NCBI GenBank assembly: GCA_023267975.1 | Contig: JALNLA010000001.1 | Coordinates: forward strand, 62,001-126,000 | Source: Candidatus Terraquivivens ruidianensis | GTDB taxonomy: Archaea > Thermoproteota > Nitrososphaeria_A > Caldarchaeales > Wolframiiraptoraceae | Direction: 5' to 3' | DNA length: 64,000 nucleotides | Part shown: positions 8,703-16,054 of the stretch, one piece after another | Layout of the letters: every line of letters starts with the position of its first letter | Position numbering within the stretch: position 1 is the stretch's first letter | Program-made: the position numbers and the translations under genes | The notes under the pieces: model-generated | Databases searched by the model: none | Seen by the model: only the letters and a program-made list of their open reading frames with translations | Told to the model about the DNA's origin: nothing

Positions 8703-9467
8703 CTAAATAAATGCTTCTAAGAGCCGCTTGAACTTTAACGCGTCCTCGGCCATCGAAACGTTGTTAAACAGCACGTAGCATGCATCCCTATCCTCTGACT
8801 CCTCTACGACCATCTGCCTCAGCTTGGCCAGGTCATCATCGGTGTACCTGTACGAATAGTTCACCTCGCCACTCCCTATACCGTGTAGCCTCGTGTAGAA
8901 CCATCTATGCTTGTGGACAGGCCTCCAGCGGAACACGTCCGTCACGTGTATCAGGCCGTGCTTCTCGCAGAGCTCCTTGACTGCGTCGGGCTTCTCGCGC
9001 CAGCTGCCCCTTGGCTCCCAGCCTACCTCGAAGCCCTCGCGCCGTATATCGCCGAAGAACTTGTCAGCGTTCTCGAAGTTCTTCTCGGCGTAGCCGAACG
9101 AGGAGGGCGTTTGTATCACGACTACTGCCGCCCCGATAGCCTTCGCCACCTCGACCGTCTTGCTCCAAGCCTCGAAGTTCTCCTTCGTGGGCTTCAGGTT
9201 CCCATAATTTTCTTTCATACCCTCCGGAACCTTAATGCCGGCTCTCCTCCAAGTCGGGCTGCTCGGAGGGTGCGTTATCGCCTGCCAAGCCTTCATGCTA
9301 AAGACAAAGTCCCTCGGTGCCGATTCCCTCCATTTTCTTGCGGTATCCGGCTTGGGTAGCTTGTAGAAGGTCTCCTGTAACTCTATAGTTTTGAGGCTGC
9401 TGTAATAGGCCTGCTTGCCTCCCTTTATGGCCCAGCCGCAACAGCCGACCAGAGTACGGATTCCCAT
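8703..9467 (-). CDS. DUF72 (YecE-like) TIM-barrel protein
   Basis: A 254-residue protein of the DUF72 family, recognised by the opening 'VGCCGWA', 'ELQETFYKLP', 'FVFSMKAWQAITHP', 'GAAVVVIQTPSSF' and 'WEPRGSW', ending with 'CYVLFNNVSMAEDA'. The fold is a TIM barrel and the biochemical role is unknown. A longer reading to 9503 adds 12 residues that collide with the tRNA promoter side, so the ATG at 9467 is preferred. It may be co-transcribed with the RPA gene downstream. Confidence 0.88.
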   Translation of the reverse strand: MGIRTLVGCCGWAIKGGKQAYYSSLKTIELQETFYKLPKPDTARKWRESAPRDFVFSMKAWQAITHPPSSPTWRRAGIKVPEGMKENYGNLKPTKENFEAWSKTVEVAKAIGAAVVVIQTPSSFGYAEKNFENADKFFGDIRREGFEVGWEPRGSWREKPDAVKELCEKHGLIHVTDVFRWRPVHKHRWFYTRLHGIGSGEVNYSYRYTDDDLAKLRQMVVEESEDRDACYVLFNNVSMAEDALKFKRLLEAFI

Positions 9468-9504
9468 ACCGGTTTTTGTGGTACATTTAGTCTTAAAAAT
9501 CATA

Positions 9505-9592
9505 TGGGCCCGCTGGGACTCGAACCCAGGACCTACAGGTTATGAGCCTCGGCCAAACCACTGCCGCTCTAACCATGCTGAGCTACGGGCCC
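9505..9592 (-). tRNA. tRNA-Met (CAT), elongator type, with 13-nt non-canonical intron
   Basis: The minus strand folds as a cloverleaf. Acceptor GGGCCCG/CGGGCCC pairs 9586-9592 with 9506-9512, with discriminator A at 9505. The D-arm is GCTC/GAGC, the loop CTCATAA carries anticodon CAT (9542-9544), and the T-loop is TTCGAGT. The 5' anticodon strand is interrupted: removing bases 9548-9560 restores GCAGG pairing with CCTGT. This puts the intron in the anticodon stem at about position 29/30 or 30/31 rather than the usual 37/38. It lacks the three consecutive G-C pairs of initiators, so an elongator is likely; a C34-modified tRNA-Ile is an alternative. Confidence 0.9.
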
Positions 9593-9674
9593 GCATGCGG
9601 TTCTAACGGTAACTTCGGAATTCGTCTATTAAAATATTTATACCCTAAAATTAAAGATTTAATCGTGTTCTGCT

Positions 9675-10877
9675 TTGGCCAGGAAACTAACTCCTGAAGA
9701 GCAACCTTGGTGTATAGATAAGACTACTAAGCAGGTGCTCATCAGCAAAGGCCTCGAGAACGTATGCATGGATAAGAGTACTATATGCTTCATAGACGGG
9801 TTCCACAGTAAGCTGTACTACAGGGGTTACAGCATCGAGGATTTGGCGAAAAACTGCACGTATGAGGAGGTGGTTTACCTAATACTTCAGGGTAAGCTAC
9901 CCACAAGGAAGGAGCTGAGCGATTTCGGCGGCTGGATGAAGGAGGAAAGGGAAATACCGGGGCAGGTCGTCGAGTTGCTCCGCAAAATCCCAAAGGACAT
10001 AGAGCCCATGGAGATGCTCAGAACCGCCGTATCTTATCTTGGAAACCTGGAGCCCGGCAGGTACGACATGAGTAGGGACGGTATGTACAGGAAGACCATA
10101 AGGCTGATTTCCAAGATGCCGACCATAGTAGCTTATTGGTATAGGATTAAGAACGGTTTGGACTTGGTCGAGCCTGACCCGAGGCTCAACCACGCCGAGA
10201 ACTTCCTCTACATGTTGCACGGCAAGAGGCAGGAAGAGCTTTTGAATAGGGCTATGGACGTTTCCATGATTCTGTATGCGGAGCATGAGATGAATGCATC
10301 CGCCTTCACGGCAGTCGTCATCGCGTCAACGCTGAGCGATTACTACAGCGCAATCGTAGGAGCCATAGGAGCCTTGAGGGGGCCTCTTCACGGATACGCG
10401 AACGTAGAGGCCATGCGGCAGTTCGACGAGATAGGAAGTCCGGAGAACGTGGACAGCTGGTATAGTGAGAATATCCTAACCGGCAAGAGGAGGGTAATGG
10501 GCGCAGGTCACAGGGTTTACAAGAGCTACGACCCTAGGGCTAAGATATTCAGGGATTATGCGAAGATTTTTGCTGATAAGTACGGTGGAAGGGCCAAGAA
10601 CTATTACGACCTCGCTTACAAGCTTGAGACCCTCGTGATGACGCAGCTCTGTGAGCCAAAGAACATATGCACGAACTGCGACTTCTGGGCTGGCATATGC
10701 TACTACGCTATGGGCATACCGACTGACCTATACTGCGCGGTGTTCGCCGCGGCAAGGACTGTCGGATGGTCTGCACACATCATAGAGTACACGGCGGACA
10801 ACAGGATTCTAAGGCCAAGGCTCTACTACGACGGCGAGGTTGAGAAGGAGTTCGTACCGATCGATAAAAGAACCTAA
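9675..10877 (+). CDS. gltA: Citrate synthase / 2-methylcitrate synthase
   Basis: A 400-residue citrate synthase family protein. Key motifs are 'RLNHAENFLYML', 'GPLHGYANVEAM' (catalytic His) and 'GAGHRVYKSYDPRA' (second active-site His and CoA/substrate Arg). It condenses acetyl-CoA or propionyl-CoA with oxaloacetate. Archaeal enzymes often do both, and the adjacent convergent prpD-prpB pair favours a part in the 2-methylcitrate cycle. The start is a TTG with 'ggccagg' just after it; a TATA element 'aatatttata' lies at about 9632-9641. A cysteine-rich stretch near residues 320-337 ('CEPKNICTNC') is unusual for the family. Confidence 0.92.
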   Translation: MARKLTPEEQPWCIDKTTKQVLISKGLENVCMDKSTICFIDGFHSKLYYRGYSIEDLAKNCTYEEVVYLILQGKLPTRKELSDFGGWMKEEREIPGQVVELLRKIPKDIEPMEMLRTAVSYLGNLEPGRYDMSRDGMYRKTIRLISKMPTIVAYWYRIKNGLDLVEPDPRLNHAENFLYMLHGKRQEELLNRAMDVSMILYAEHEMNASAFTAVVIASTLSDYYSAIVGAIGALRGPLHGYANVEAMRQFDEIGSPENVDSWYSENILTGKRRVMGAGHRVYKSYDPRAKIFRDYAKIFADKYGGRAKNYYDLAYKLETLVMTQLCEPKNICTNCDFWAGICYYAMGIPTDLYCAVFAAARTVGWSAHIIEYTADNRILRPRLYYDGEVEKEFVPIDKRT

Positions 10878-10899
10878 CCATATCGCCTAAAACCCTTTA

Positions 10900-10906
10900 T
10901 TTTTTT
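10900..10906 (+). terminator. Oligo-T terminator after citrate synthase
   Basis: A run of seven T at 10900-10906 within 'ctttatttttttac' lies 23 bp after the citrate synthase stop, in the space before the convergent prpD gene. Archaeal RNA polymerase terminates on such T-tracts without a hairpin. Confidence 0.55.
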
Positions 10907-10927
10907 ACGTCTTGTTAAGCCTGCGAG

Positions 10928-12310
10928 CTAAACTACTGCATCCTCAACTATCTCGGCCACCGAGTAATCTTCGAGTCTCCACAGCTTCTGCAGCAACCTC
11001 TTCCTCTGAGCTTCTGGCATGATGCCGGCCGTAAGCTCGTGGAACCTCTTCTCCAGCTCGGCGTCCGACATGGGATTCTTGGGGTGGCCCTTCGCATAGT
11101 CTACCTGCTCCGTGAACTTCCTGCCGTTCTTTGTAACGACTGTCATCCTGTTGGGGAACGCAGCCGGATACATGCGGTCAAGCTCTGGGTCAACCCTAAC
11201 CTCCATCTTCTTCATTAGGGACAGGACTGTGGGGTTCCTTACATCGCCGTAGTGCTCAAACCTTATAGGTCCCCAAACGAGCGCTGCAGCAGCAATCCAC
11301 ATGAGTGAGTGGTCTGCCGTCTCCTTCGTGTGCGGGTCCCACTTCTCAGGGTCTTTCGGACCTATGATGTCGTAAGCCGTTTGGAACGTATCGATGATTA
11401 TTTTCTCGATATCCTCTGGCTTGAGCTCTTCCCTCAGCTTTAGAGCCGCCTCAACTGCCGTCTGCGCATGGTATTCTACAGGATACGGCTTTATGTATGT
11501 GTCAAGAATTCTTCTGGGCGGCCTCTTTTCTGCCAACGGTGCGAGGACGCTCGCATCGAAGTCTCCGTGTAGAAGTTGTTTTATGAAACCCATCTCTCCC
11601 TCGAACGGCTTGAAAGGTCCTGTGAAACCTTCCGCCGCCAGCAAGGATGCGAAGACCGCGTTCCTCGTAGAGTTCGCCGCTGCGGCACCTTTCCACATGC
11701 TTAGCTCTCCAACCCTCGTCTGCCTCATCGACGCATGCGGGACTGCGTATATCGCGAGGGCATGCTGAGTCTTTTCGACGTCCAGACTGAGGAGCTTACC
11801 GGACACCAAGGCGCTACCTACCCCGAGGAAGTTCACGTGGTCCCATCCCTTCTTTCTTAAGCTTCCACCGTCGCAGAGCGTCACGGAAGCTTCGTACCCT
11901 ATCGCTATGGCCGCTATCGCATCCTTCCCGGACGAGCAGAGGGCATCGCCCAACCCGAGTGCGGCGGCTATCATGTCACTCGGGTGCAACGGCTCCTTCG
12001 AGAGATAGGTATCGTTGTAGTCATGGTAGCGTATCATAACACCATCCACGAACGAAGCCCAGTCGGGCGATGCTCTATATCTCGTCCCGATTAATCGTCC
12101 GCCCCATGTCGTTACATACCGTGATGCGGCGCGGCGCGCCATAACGACTGGCTCCGCATTATAGGCGGCGAAGGCCACGGCGAGCGAGTCTATAACCCTC
12201 CGCTTCGCCTCGCGGGCAGTCTCTCCCGGAACGTCTTCATACTCAATCTCGCATGCATACTCTCCCAAAATCTTCGTTATCCTGTCCATGCTAAGCTTGT
12301 CCCCCTTCAA
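10928..12310 (-). CDS. prpD: MmgE/PrpD family 2-methylcitrate dehydratase
   Basis: A 460-residue MmgE/PrpD protein with the family opening 'VPGETAREAKRRVIDSLAVAFAAY', then 'FVDGVMIRYHDYNDTYLSKEPLHPSDMIAAAL' containing the active-site His/Asp cluster, and 'YPVEYHAQTAVEAALKLRE'. It dehydrates 2-methylcitrate to 2-methyl-cis-aconitate in propionyl-CoA oxidation. It overlaps the upstream prpB by 20 bp on the same strand, so the two are one transcription unit. An internal ATG at about 12289 is an alternative start. Some family members act on other tricarboxylates, so the substrate rests on context. Confidence 0.88.
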   Translation of the reverse strand: MKGDKLSMDRITKILGEYACEIEYEDVPGETAREAKRRVIDSLAVAFAAYNAEPVVMARRAASRYVTTWGGRLIGTRYRASPDWASFVDGVMIRYHDYNDTYLSKEPLHPSDMIAAALGLGDALCSSGKDAIAAIAIGYEASVTLCDGGSLRKKGWDHVNFLGVGSALVSGKLLSLDVEKTQHALAIYAVPHASMRQTRVGELSMWKGAAAANSTRNAVFASLLAAEGFTGPFKPFEGEMGFIKQLLHGDFDASVLAPLAEKRPPRRILDTYIKPYPVEYHAQTAVEAALKLREELKPEDIEKIIIDTFQTAYDIIGPKDPEKWDPHTKETADHSLMWIAAAALVWGPIRFEHYGDVRNPTVLSLMKKMEVRVDPELDRMYPAAFPNRMTVVTKNGRKFTEQVDYAKGHPKNPMSDAELEKRFHELTAGIMPEAQRKRLLQKLWRLEDYSVAEIVEDAVV

Positions 12311-13211
12311 CCTCTTGAGATATCTTCCTGTCGAACTCTTCGTATTCGTGATAACCTATCAAATCGTAAAGCTCCTTACGTGTGAACATTCTGGGCACCA
12401 GAGCCTCTTGGGTTCCGTGCTGCATTATCAAGCTCAAAGCTTCCCTCGCGGATGCCATCATCATTCTAAGCATCGTGACCGGATATATAACAAATTTGTA
12501 GCCCATCTCCTCGAGCTTTCTTGCGGGTATCAGCGGAGACTTTCCGAACTCTGTCATGTTCACGAGCAAAGGCGCCCTGACCCTCCTGGAGAATTCCCTG
12601 AATTCTTCCTCCGACTCTAAGGCCTCGGGGAATATCACGTCGGCGCCTACGTCTAGGTAAAGCTTCGCCCTCTCGATTGCATCCTCAAAGCCAGTCACAC
12701 CTCTCGCATCGGTTCTGGCTATTATCACGAAGTCGGAATTCTGTCTAGCCTCGGCGGCCGTCCTGACCTTCTTGGCCATCTCGACCGACGAGATAAGACC
12801 CTTGCCCGCCAAGTGCCCGCATTTTTTCGGAAGTACTTGGTCCTCCAGCTGAACGGCAGCAGCTCCTGCCCTCTCCATCTCCCTCACGGCCCTCGCGACG
12901 TTTAACGCCTCGCCGTATCCGGTGTCTATGTCAACGATTACGGGTATGCTGACGGCGTCGGTTATGTACTTCACGGCCCTTGCTACCTCGTCCATCGTTA
13001 TGAGGCCTATGTCCGGAAGGCCGAGCGATGCGGTAAAGGCGGCTCCTGAGAAATAGACGGCCTTGAACCCCATACTCTCGGCCATCATGGCTAATAGGGC
13101 GTTGAAGACTCCTGGAACCAGAACTATTCCTGGCCTCCTCAGCTCCTTACGCAACGCTCCGGCTGGCTCAGACACCTTGCGCCTCAGAAGGGTCGCATGT
13201 CCTATATACAT
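12291..13211 (-). CDS. prpB: 2-methylisocitrate lyase (isocitrate lyase/PEP mutase family)
   Basis: A 306-residue TIM-barrel lyase. The catalytic signature 'KKCGHLAGKGLIS' (Cys of the K-[KR]-C-G-H loop) follows 'GAAAVQLEDQVLP', and 'VDIDTGYGEALNVARAV' provides the metal-binding acids. It splits 2-methylisocitrate into pyruvate and succinate. As first gene of the prpB-prpD unit it has a TATA-like 'agatttaagc' on the minus strand about 35-45 bp upstream. The length fits PrpB rather than the longer isocitrate lyase AceA. Confidence 0.9.
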   Translation of the reverse strand: MYIGHATLLRRKVSEPAGALRKELRRPGIVLVPGVFNALLAMMAESMGFKAVYFSGAAFTASLGLPDIGLITMDEVARAVKYITDAVSIPVIVDIDTGYGEALNVARAVREMERAGAAAVQLEDQVLPKKCGHLAGKGLISSVEMAKKVRTAAEARQNSDFVIIARTDARGVTGFEDAIERAKLYLDVGADVIFPEALESEEEFREFSRRVRAPLLVNMTEFGKSPLIPARKLEEMGYKFVIYPVTMLRMMMASAREALSLIMQHGTQEALVPRMFTRKELYDLIGYHEYEEFDRKISQEVEGGQA

Positions 13212-13309
13212 TTCACCCTAATGGTTAAGACGCTCATCAACGCTTAAATCTTTAACGAGGCCAGGGGAAAAGAAGTTAAATTGGGCCGCAATTCGTGCTT
13301 TATTGAGCC

Positions 13310-14335
13310 ATGCGTAAGATTGCCGTAGTCGGGCTTGGTGTGGCAGGCTCCTATCTCGTCTCCAGGCTGGCGCATGACTACAAGGTCGTCGGATTCGAGA
13401 GGTGCAGCTACGCAGATTGCTACCCGCCCTGCGCGTGGGCTACATCCAGCAACGAGATGCGGAGGCTCCTCTTGCCCGTCGGCCTGAACTTCGAGGACTA
13501 CGTGTTTTACAAAGGTAAAGAAATGTGTGTTGACCTTGGAGGTCCACGCTTCTGGATAAAGCTCAAGGGCCTATGCACGTTCGACAAGCTCTCACTTGAG
13601 AGGGACATGGTGGACGGTCACGATGCGAGGTTCGGCGTTCACGTCAGGAGTGCCGAGCAGTTTAAGGACGACTACGACCTAATAGTCGACTCTACAGGAT
13701 TCCCGAGGACATTGCTCCCAAAAATCGGCAAAGAATACATAGTCCACACGTTGGAATACAAAGTGAAGTACAGCAAGATGCCCATAGACGACTTCTACAT
13801 AAGGCCGATGAGGGCCGGCTATCTCTGGTTCTTCCCGCTCGGCGATTCCTATGCCCATGTTGGCTGCGGCGACTGCTTCGGAAGGCAGAGGTACTTCTTG
13901 GACGCTTTCATGCGGGAACACGGAGGCGAGGTAGTCAAAAGGACGGGCAGGCCGCTCAGAATAACGCCTCCATCCATGTGCCAGCCTTACTACGTGGGAA
14001 AGGTAGTTGGTATCGGCGAAAGCGTAGGAACGGTTTTCTCCGTGCTGGGCGAGGGCATAATACCGAGCCTCCAGTGCGCCGAGATTTTCTTGAAGAATGC
14101 ACAAGACCCAGAGGCGTACACCGCTGAGCTCCTGAGAAAGTTTTCACCGTACAAGGAAGTGTTCGATGTCGTCGCAGACAAGATACGCGGCAGGTTCAGC
14201 TTCATCAAAGACTTTCCGAGGCTGCTCGGCGTCTTCCGCTACATGAAGCGTGAGGAGGAGCGCTTCGGCATAGAGGTTAGGATGACGGACATCGTCAAGA
14301 TATTCTTCTCCAAGGCAACGAGCAGCAAAGGATAG
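13310..14335 (+). CDS. FAD-dependent oxidoreductase of the geranylgeranyl reductase type
   Basis: A 341-residue flavoprotein. The N-terminal dinucleotide fold is 'VVGLGVAGSYLVSRL' (residues 5-19), the cysteine-rich 'CSYADCYPPCAWA' follows at about 31-43, and the central 'PMRAGYLWFFPLG...HVGCGDC' and late 'GIGESVGTVFSVLGEGI' are typical of the geranylgeranyl reductase / archaeal isoprenoid reductase group, which saturates isoprenoid chains of membrane lipids. The substrate is inferred only by family. It is divergent from prpB with about 98 bp between them. Confidence 0.75.
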   Translation: MRKIAVVGLGVAGSYLVSRLAHDYKVVGFERCSYADCYPPCAWATSSNEMRRLLLPVGLNFEDYVFYKGKEMCVDLGGPRFWIKLKGLCTFDKLSLERDMVDGHDARFGVHVRSAEQFKDDYDLIVDSTGFPRTLLPKIGKEYIVHTLEYKVKYSKMPIDDFYIRPMRAGYLWFFPLGDSYAHVGCGDCFGRQRYFLDAFMREHGGEVVKRTGRPLRITPPSMCQPYYVGKVVGIGESVGTVFSVLGEGIIPSLQCAEIFLKNAQDPEAYTAELLRKFSPYKEVFDVVADKIRGRFSFIKDFPRLLGVFRYMKREEERFGIEVRMTDIVKIFFSKATSSKG

Positions 14336-14354
14336 ACAGTTTTGCGTCTCAGGT

Positions 14355-14395
14355 TAAATTTATAAGCAGGAGGGCACCCTCCCTCATACAGGTGG
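14355..14395 (+). promoter_or_regulatory. hsp20 promoter with inverted repeat and SD
   Basis: A TATA element 'aaatttataa' lies at 14355-14364. GGAGGG (14369-14374) and CCCTCC (14377-14382) form a 6-bp inverted repeat with 2-bp spacer, placed where transcription should begin. A GGTGG ribosome-binding site at 14391-14395 lies 6 bp before the TTG start. The repeat may be a heat-shock operator or a small 5' hairpin in the mRNA. Confidence 0.5.
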
Positions 14396-14401
14396 TTCTG
14401 T

Positions 14402-14974
14402 TTGCCAGATGAGTGGGATGAATTTTTCAGGAGGCTCAGGCGCTTCCCCTTCGGCTTCTTCGAGAGGTATTGGGAGGACTTTTTCAGAGAATTCGAAGAA
14501 GAGTTCAGGAGAATGGAGGAGATGGTTCCGAGGGAACTCGTGAAGGAGAGGAGGACGGACAGGGGCGTAGAGAAAATCTTCGGGCCGTTCGTTTACGGTT
14601 ACTCTATCACGATAGGGCCTGACGGGAAACCTATCATAAGGGAGTTCGGCAACATAAGACCTAGGCTCGGTAGAAGGCCCTTAGAGCTCAGGGGCGAGAG
14701 GGAGCCTTTGGTCGATGTGATACCTGAGGAAAACACGGTAAGGGTTGTGGCCGAGCTACCGGGCGTCGACAAGAACGACATACAGCTGAACGTTACGGAA
14801 AAGACTCTGACGATAAAGGTGGATACGCCCGAGAGGAAGTACTACAAGGAGGTTGAGCTCCCCGAGGAGGTCGAGTCTGAGGGCGCAAAGGCCACCTACA
14901 AGAACGGCGTCCTAGAGGTAGTACTCAACAAGAAGAAGTTAAAGGCGAAGGGCGTCAGCCTCAGGGTGGAATAA
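14402..14974 (+). CDS. Small heat shock protein, Hsp20/alpha-crystallin
   Basis: A 190-residue protein. The N-terminal 45 residues are aromatic and acidic ('FFRRLRRFPFGFFERYWEDFF') as in the variable N-arm. The alpha-crystallin domain spans about 105-190 with 'VRVVAELPGVDKNDIQLNV' and the signature 'ATYKNGVLEVVLNKK' (A-x-x-x-n-G-v-L). It prevents aggregation of unfolded proteins. An I-x-I/V C-terminal tail is replaced by 'VSLRV'. The TTG start is supported by the GGTGG six bases before it; an ATG two codons later in another frame is not used. Confidence 0.92.
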   Translation: MPDEWDEFFRRLRRFPFGFFERYWEDFFREFEEEFRRMEEMVPRELVKERRTDRGVEKIFGPFVYGYSITIGPDGKPIIREFGNIRPRLGRRPLELRGEREPLVDVIPEENTVRVVAELPGVDKNDIQLNVTEKTLTIKVDTPERKYYKEVELPEEVESEGAKATYKNGVLEVVLNKKKLKAKGVSLRVE

Positions 14975-15116
14975 GTACGCGTTGTTGTATGGTTGCGTCA
15001 CTCCGTTTCAACGCATAGTCATCTTTATACCCCGCAATACGATTGCGTATGCATGTTACCGCTGGAGGTTGAGAAGGTCTGACAGATTTACATAAATACG
15101 AAGTTCAGCTCAGATG
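14975..15116. other. Intergenic stretch with promoter-like TATA and nested inverted repeats
   Basis: Between hsp20 and the convergent MNT gene there is a TATA-like 'ctttatac' (15023-15030) followed by CGCAAT/ATTGCG (15033-15038, 15042-15047), which overlaps ATACG/CGTAT (15037-15041, 15046-15050). No ORF longer than a few codons follows, so a short RNA or a relict promoter is possible. Confidence 0.3.
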
Positions 15117-15491
15117 CTATGAGTAGCTCGCGTTGATTATCTTTACTCCCTCCGTTTCTATCGTCTTTATCCACATCGAGCCTCTTATGTTGCCGTACTC
15201 TTTCTTTGAAAATATATGCAACTCTGCTCTTGGTATCTTGAGGTGCTTCATCAAACGCTTATACACGAGGTCGTTATCGGACTTTTCGTCATCGTAAACA
15301 ACTAAGATGTCTACGTCACTGGCTACGGTGTAGATTTTCTTGGCGTAAGATCCGAAAAGGACTACCATCTCTATCCCAAGCTCATCCTTCAGCCCATTAA
15401 CAACCTCTCTTATTCTCTCAAGAATTTCTTCCTGACTAAATTTTGGATAGAATATCCTTACAGAGCCTGAGGATTTCCTCTGCATATCCAA
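15117..15491 (-). CDS. mntA: MNT-type nucleotidyltransferase (antitoxin of HEPN/MNT pair 1)
   Basis: A 124-residue minimal nucleotidyltransferase with the exact GSx10DxD signature: G47-S48 followed by D59 and D61 in 'LFGSYAKKIYTVASDVDILVV'. In type VII toxin-antitoxin systems such proteins add AMP to the HEPN partner to silence it. It overlaps the upstream HEPN gene by 56 bp on the same strand, and the order HEPN-MNT is typical. An alternative start two codons in (ATG 15485) is possible. Confidence 0.85.
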   Translation of the reverse strand: MDMQRKSSGSVRIFYPKFSQEEILERIREVVNGLKDELGIEMVVLFGSYAKKIYTVASDVDILVVYDDEKSDNDLVYKRLMKHLKIPRAELHIFSKKEYGNIRGSMWIKTIETEGVKIINASYS

Positions 15492-15831
15492 TCATCCTCT
15501 CTGCCTCCATCCTTGTATACCTTCTTCTTGGGGACGAGGACGGATGGGCGTTCGGATACCTTGTCGGAATGTAAGCCTTGTCAAGTTCCAGCGCATAATC
15601 TATCAGCTTCTCGTTTACGTTTAACCTTTCCTTTAGGTTTACGAGGAGGTCGTAGACGGAATGCCCCCATGCTTCCGCACCCATCTTTTGAAAAACAGCC
15701 TTTAATGCCTTCTCGGCGGACTGCTGAGCCGAGAAGCATGCCCAATCATAAAATCCGTACTCCACGTCGTTCTTAGCATGCTTAAGATCCCATTCTGCCT
15801 GGTCTAGCCAGTCTTTGCTTCTCTCGACCAC
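15436..15831 (-). CDS. hepT: HEPN-domain protein (toxin of HEPN/MNT pair 1)
   Basis: A 131-residue helical HEPN protein. 'WLDQAEWDLKHAKNDVEYGFYDWACFSAQQSAEKALKAV' is the classic N-terminal helix pair. The RNase motif R-x4-H is present as R91-YPNA-H96. HEPN proteins of this class are RNases or AMPylated toxins neutralised by the MNT partner encoded immediately downstream. A second, diverged pair lies near 36 kb. Confidence 0.86.
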   Translation of the reverse strand: MVERSKDWLDQAEWDLKHAKNDVEYGFYDWACFSAQQSAEKALKAVFQKMGAEAWGHSVYDLLVNLKERLNVNEKLIDYALELDKAYIPTRYPNAHPSSSPRRRYTRMEAERMIGYAEEILRLCKDILSKI

Positions 15832-16054
15832 ACCTTAGGACGTTCATCTATAGGTAATAAGCCTTTAAAAATATCTAACCAGAGGGACAGCGATGCGTCT
15901 GTCCATATCCTAAAGATCAAATCCTTAACCCAGAGACAGAAAACAAAATTTTTAACTTTTTAAAGGTAGCCTCGCTAAGCTTTACCGGATTATTTTATAA
16001 GTTACTTGTTAAAATGTTTATAATGAGCTTGGGGGCGGTATCGCAGGACGGATT

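Noticed and set aside
16020-16054. Thiamine riboswitch upstream of the NCS1 permease
   Set aside because: The conserved CUGAGA and pairing segments of the TPP aptamer are not present in the 220 bp upstream.
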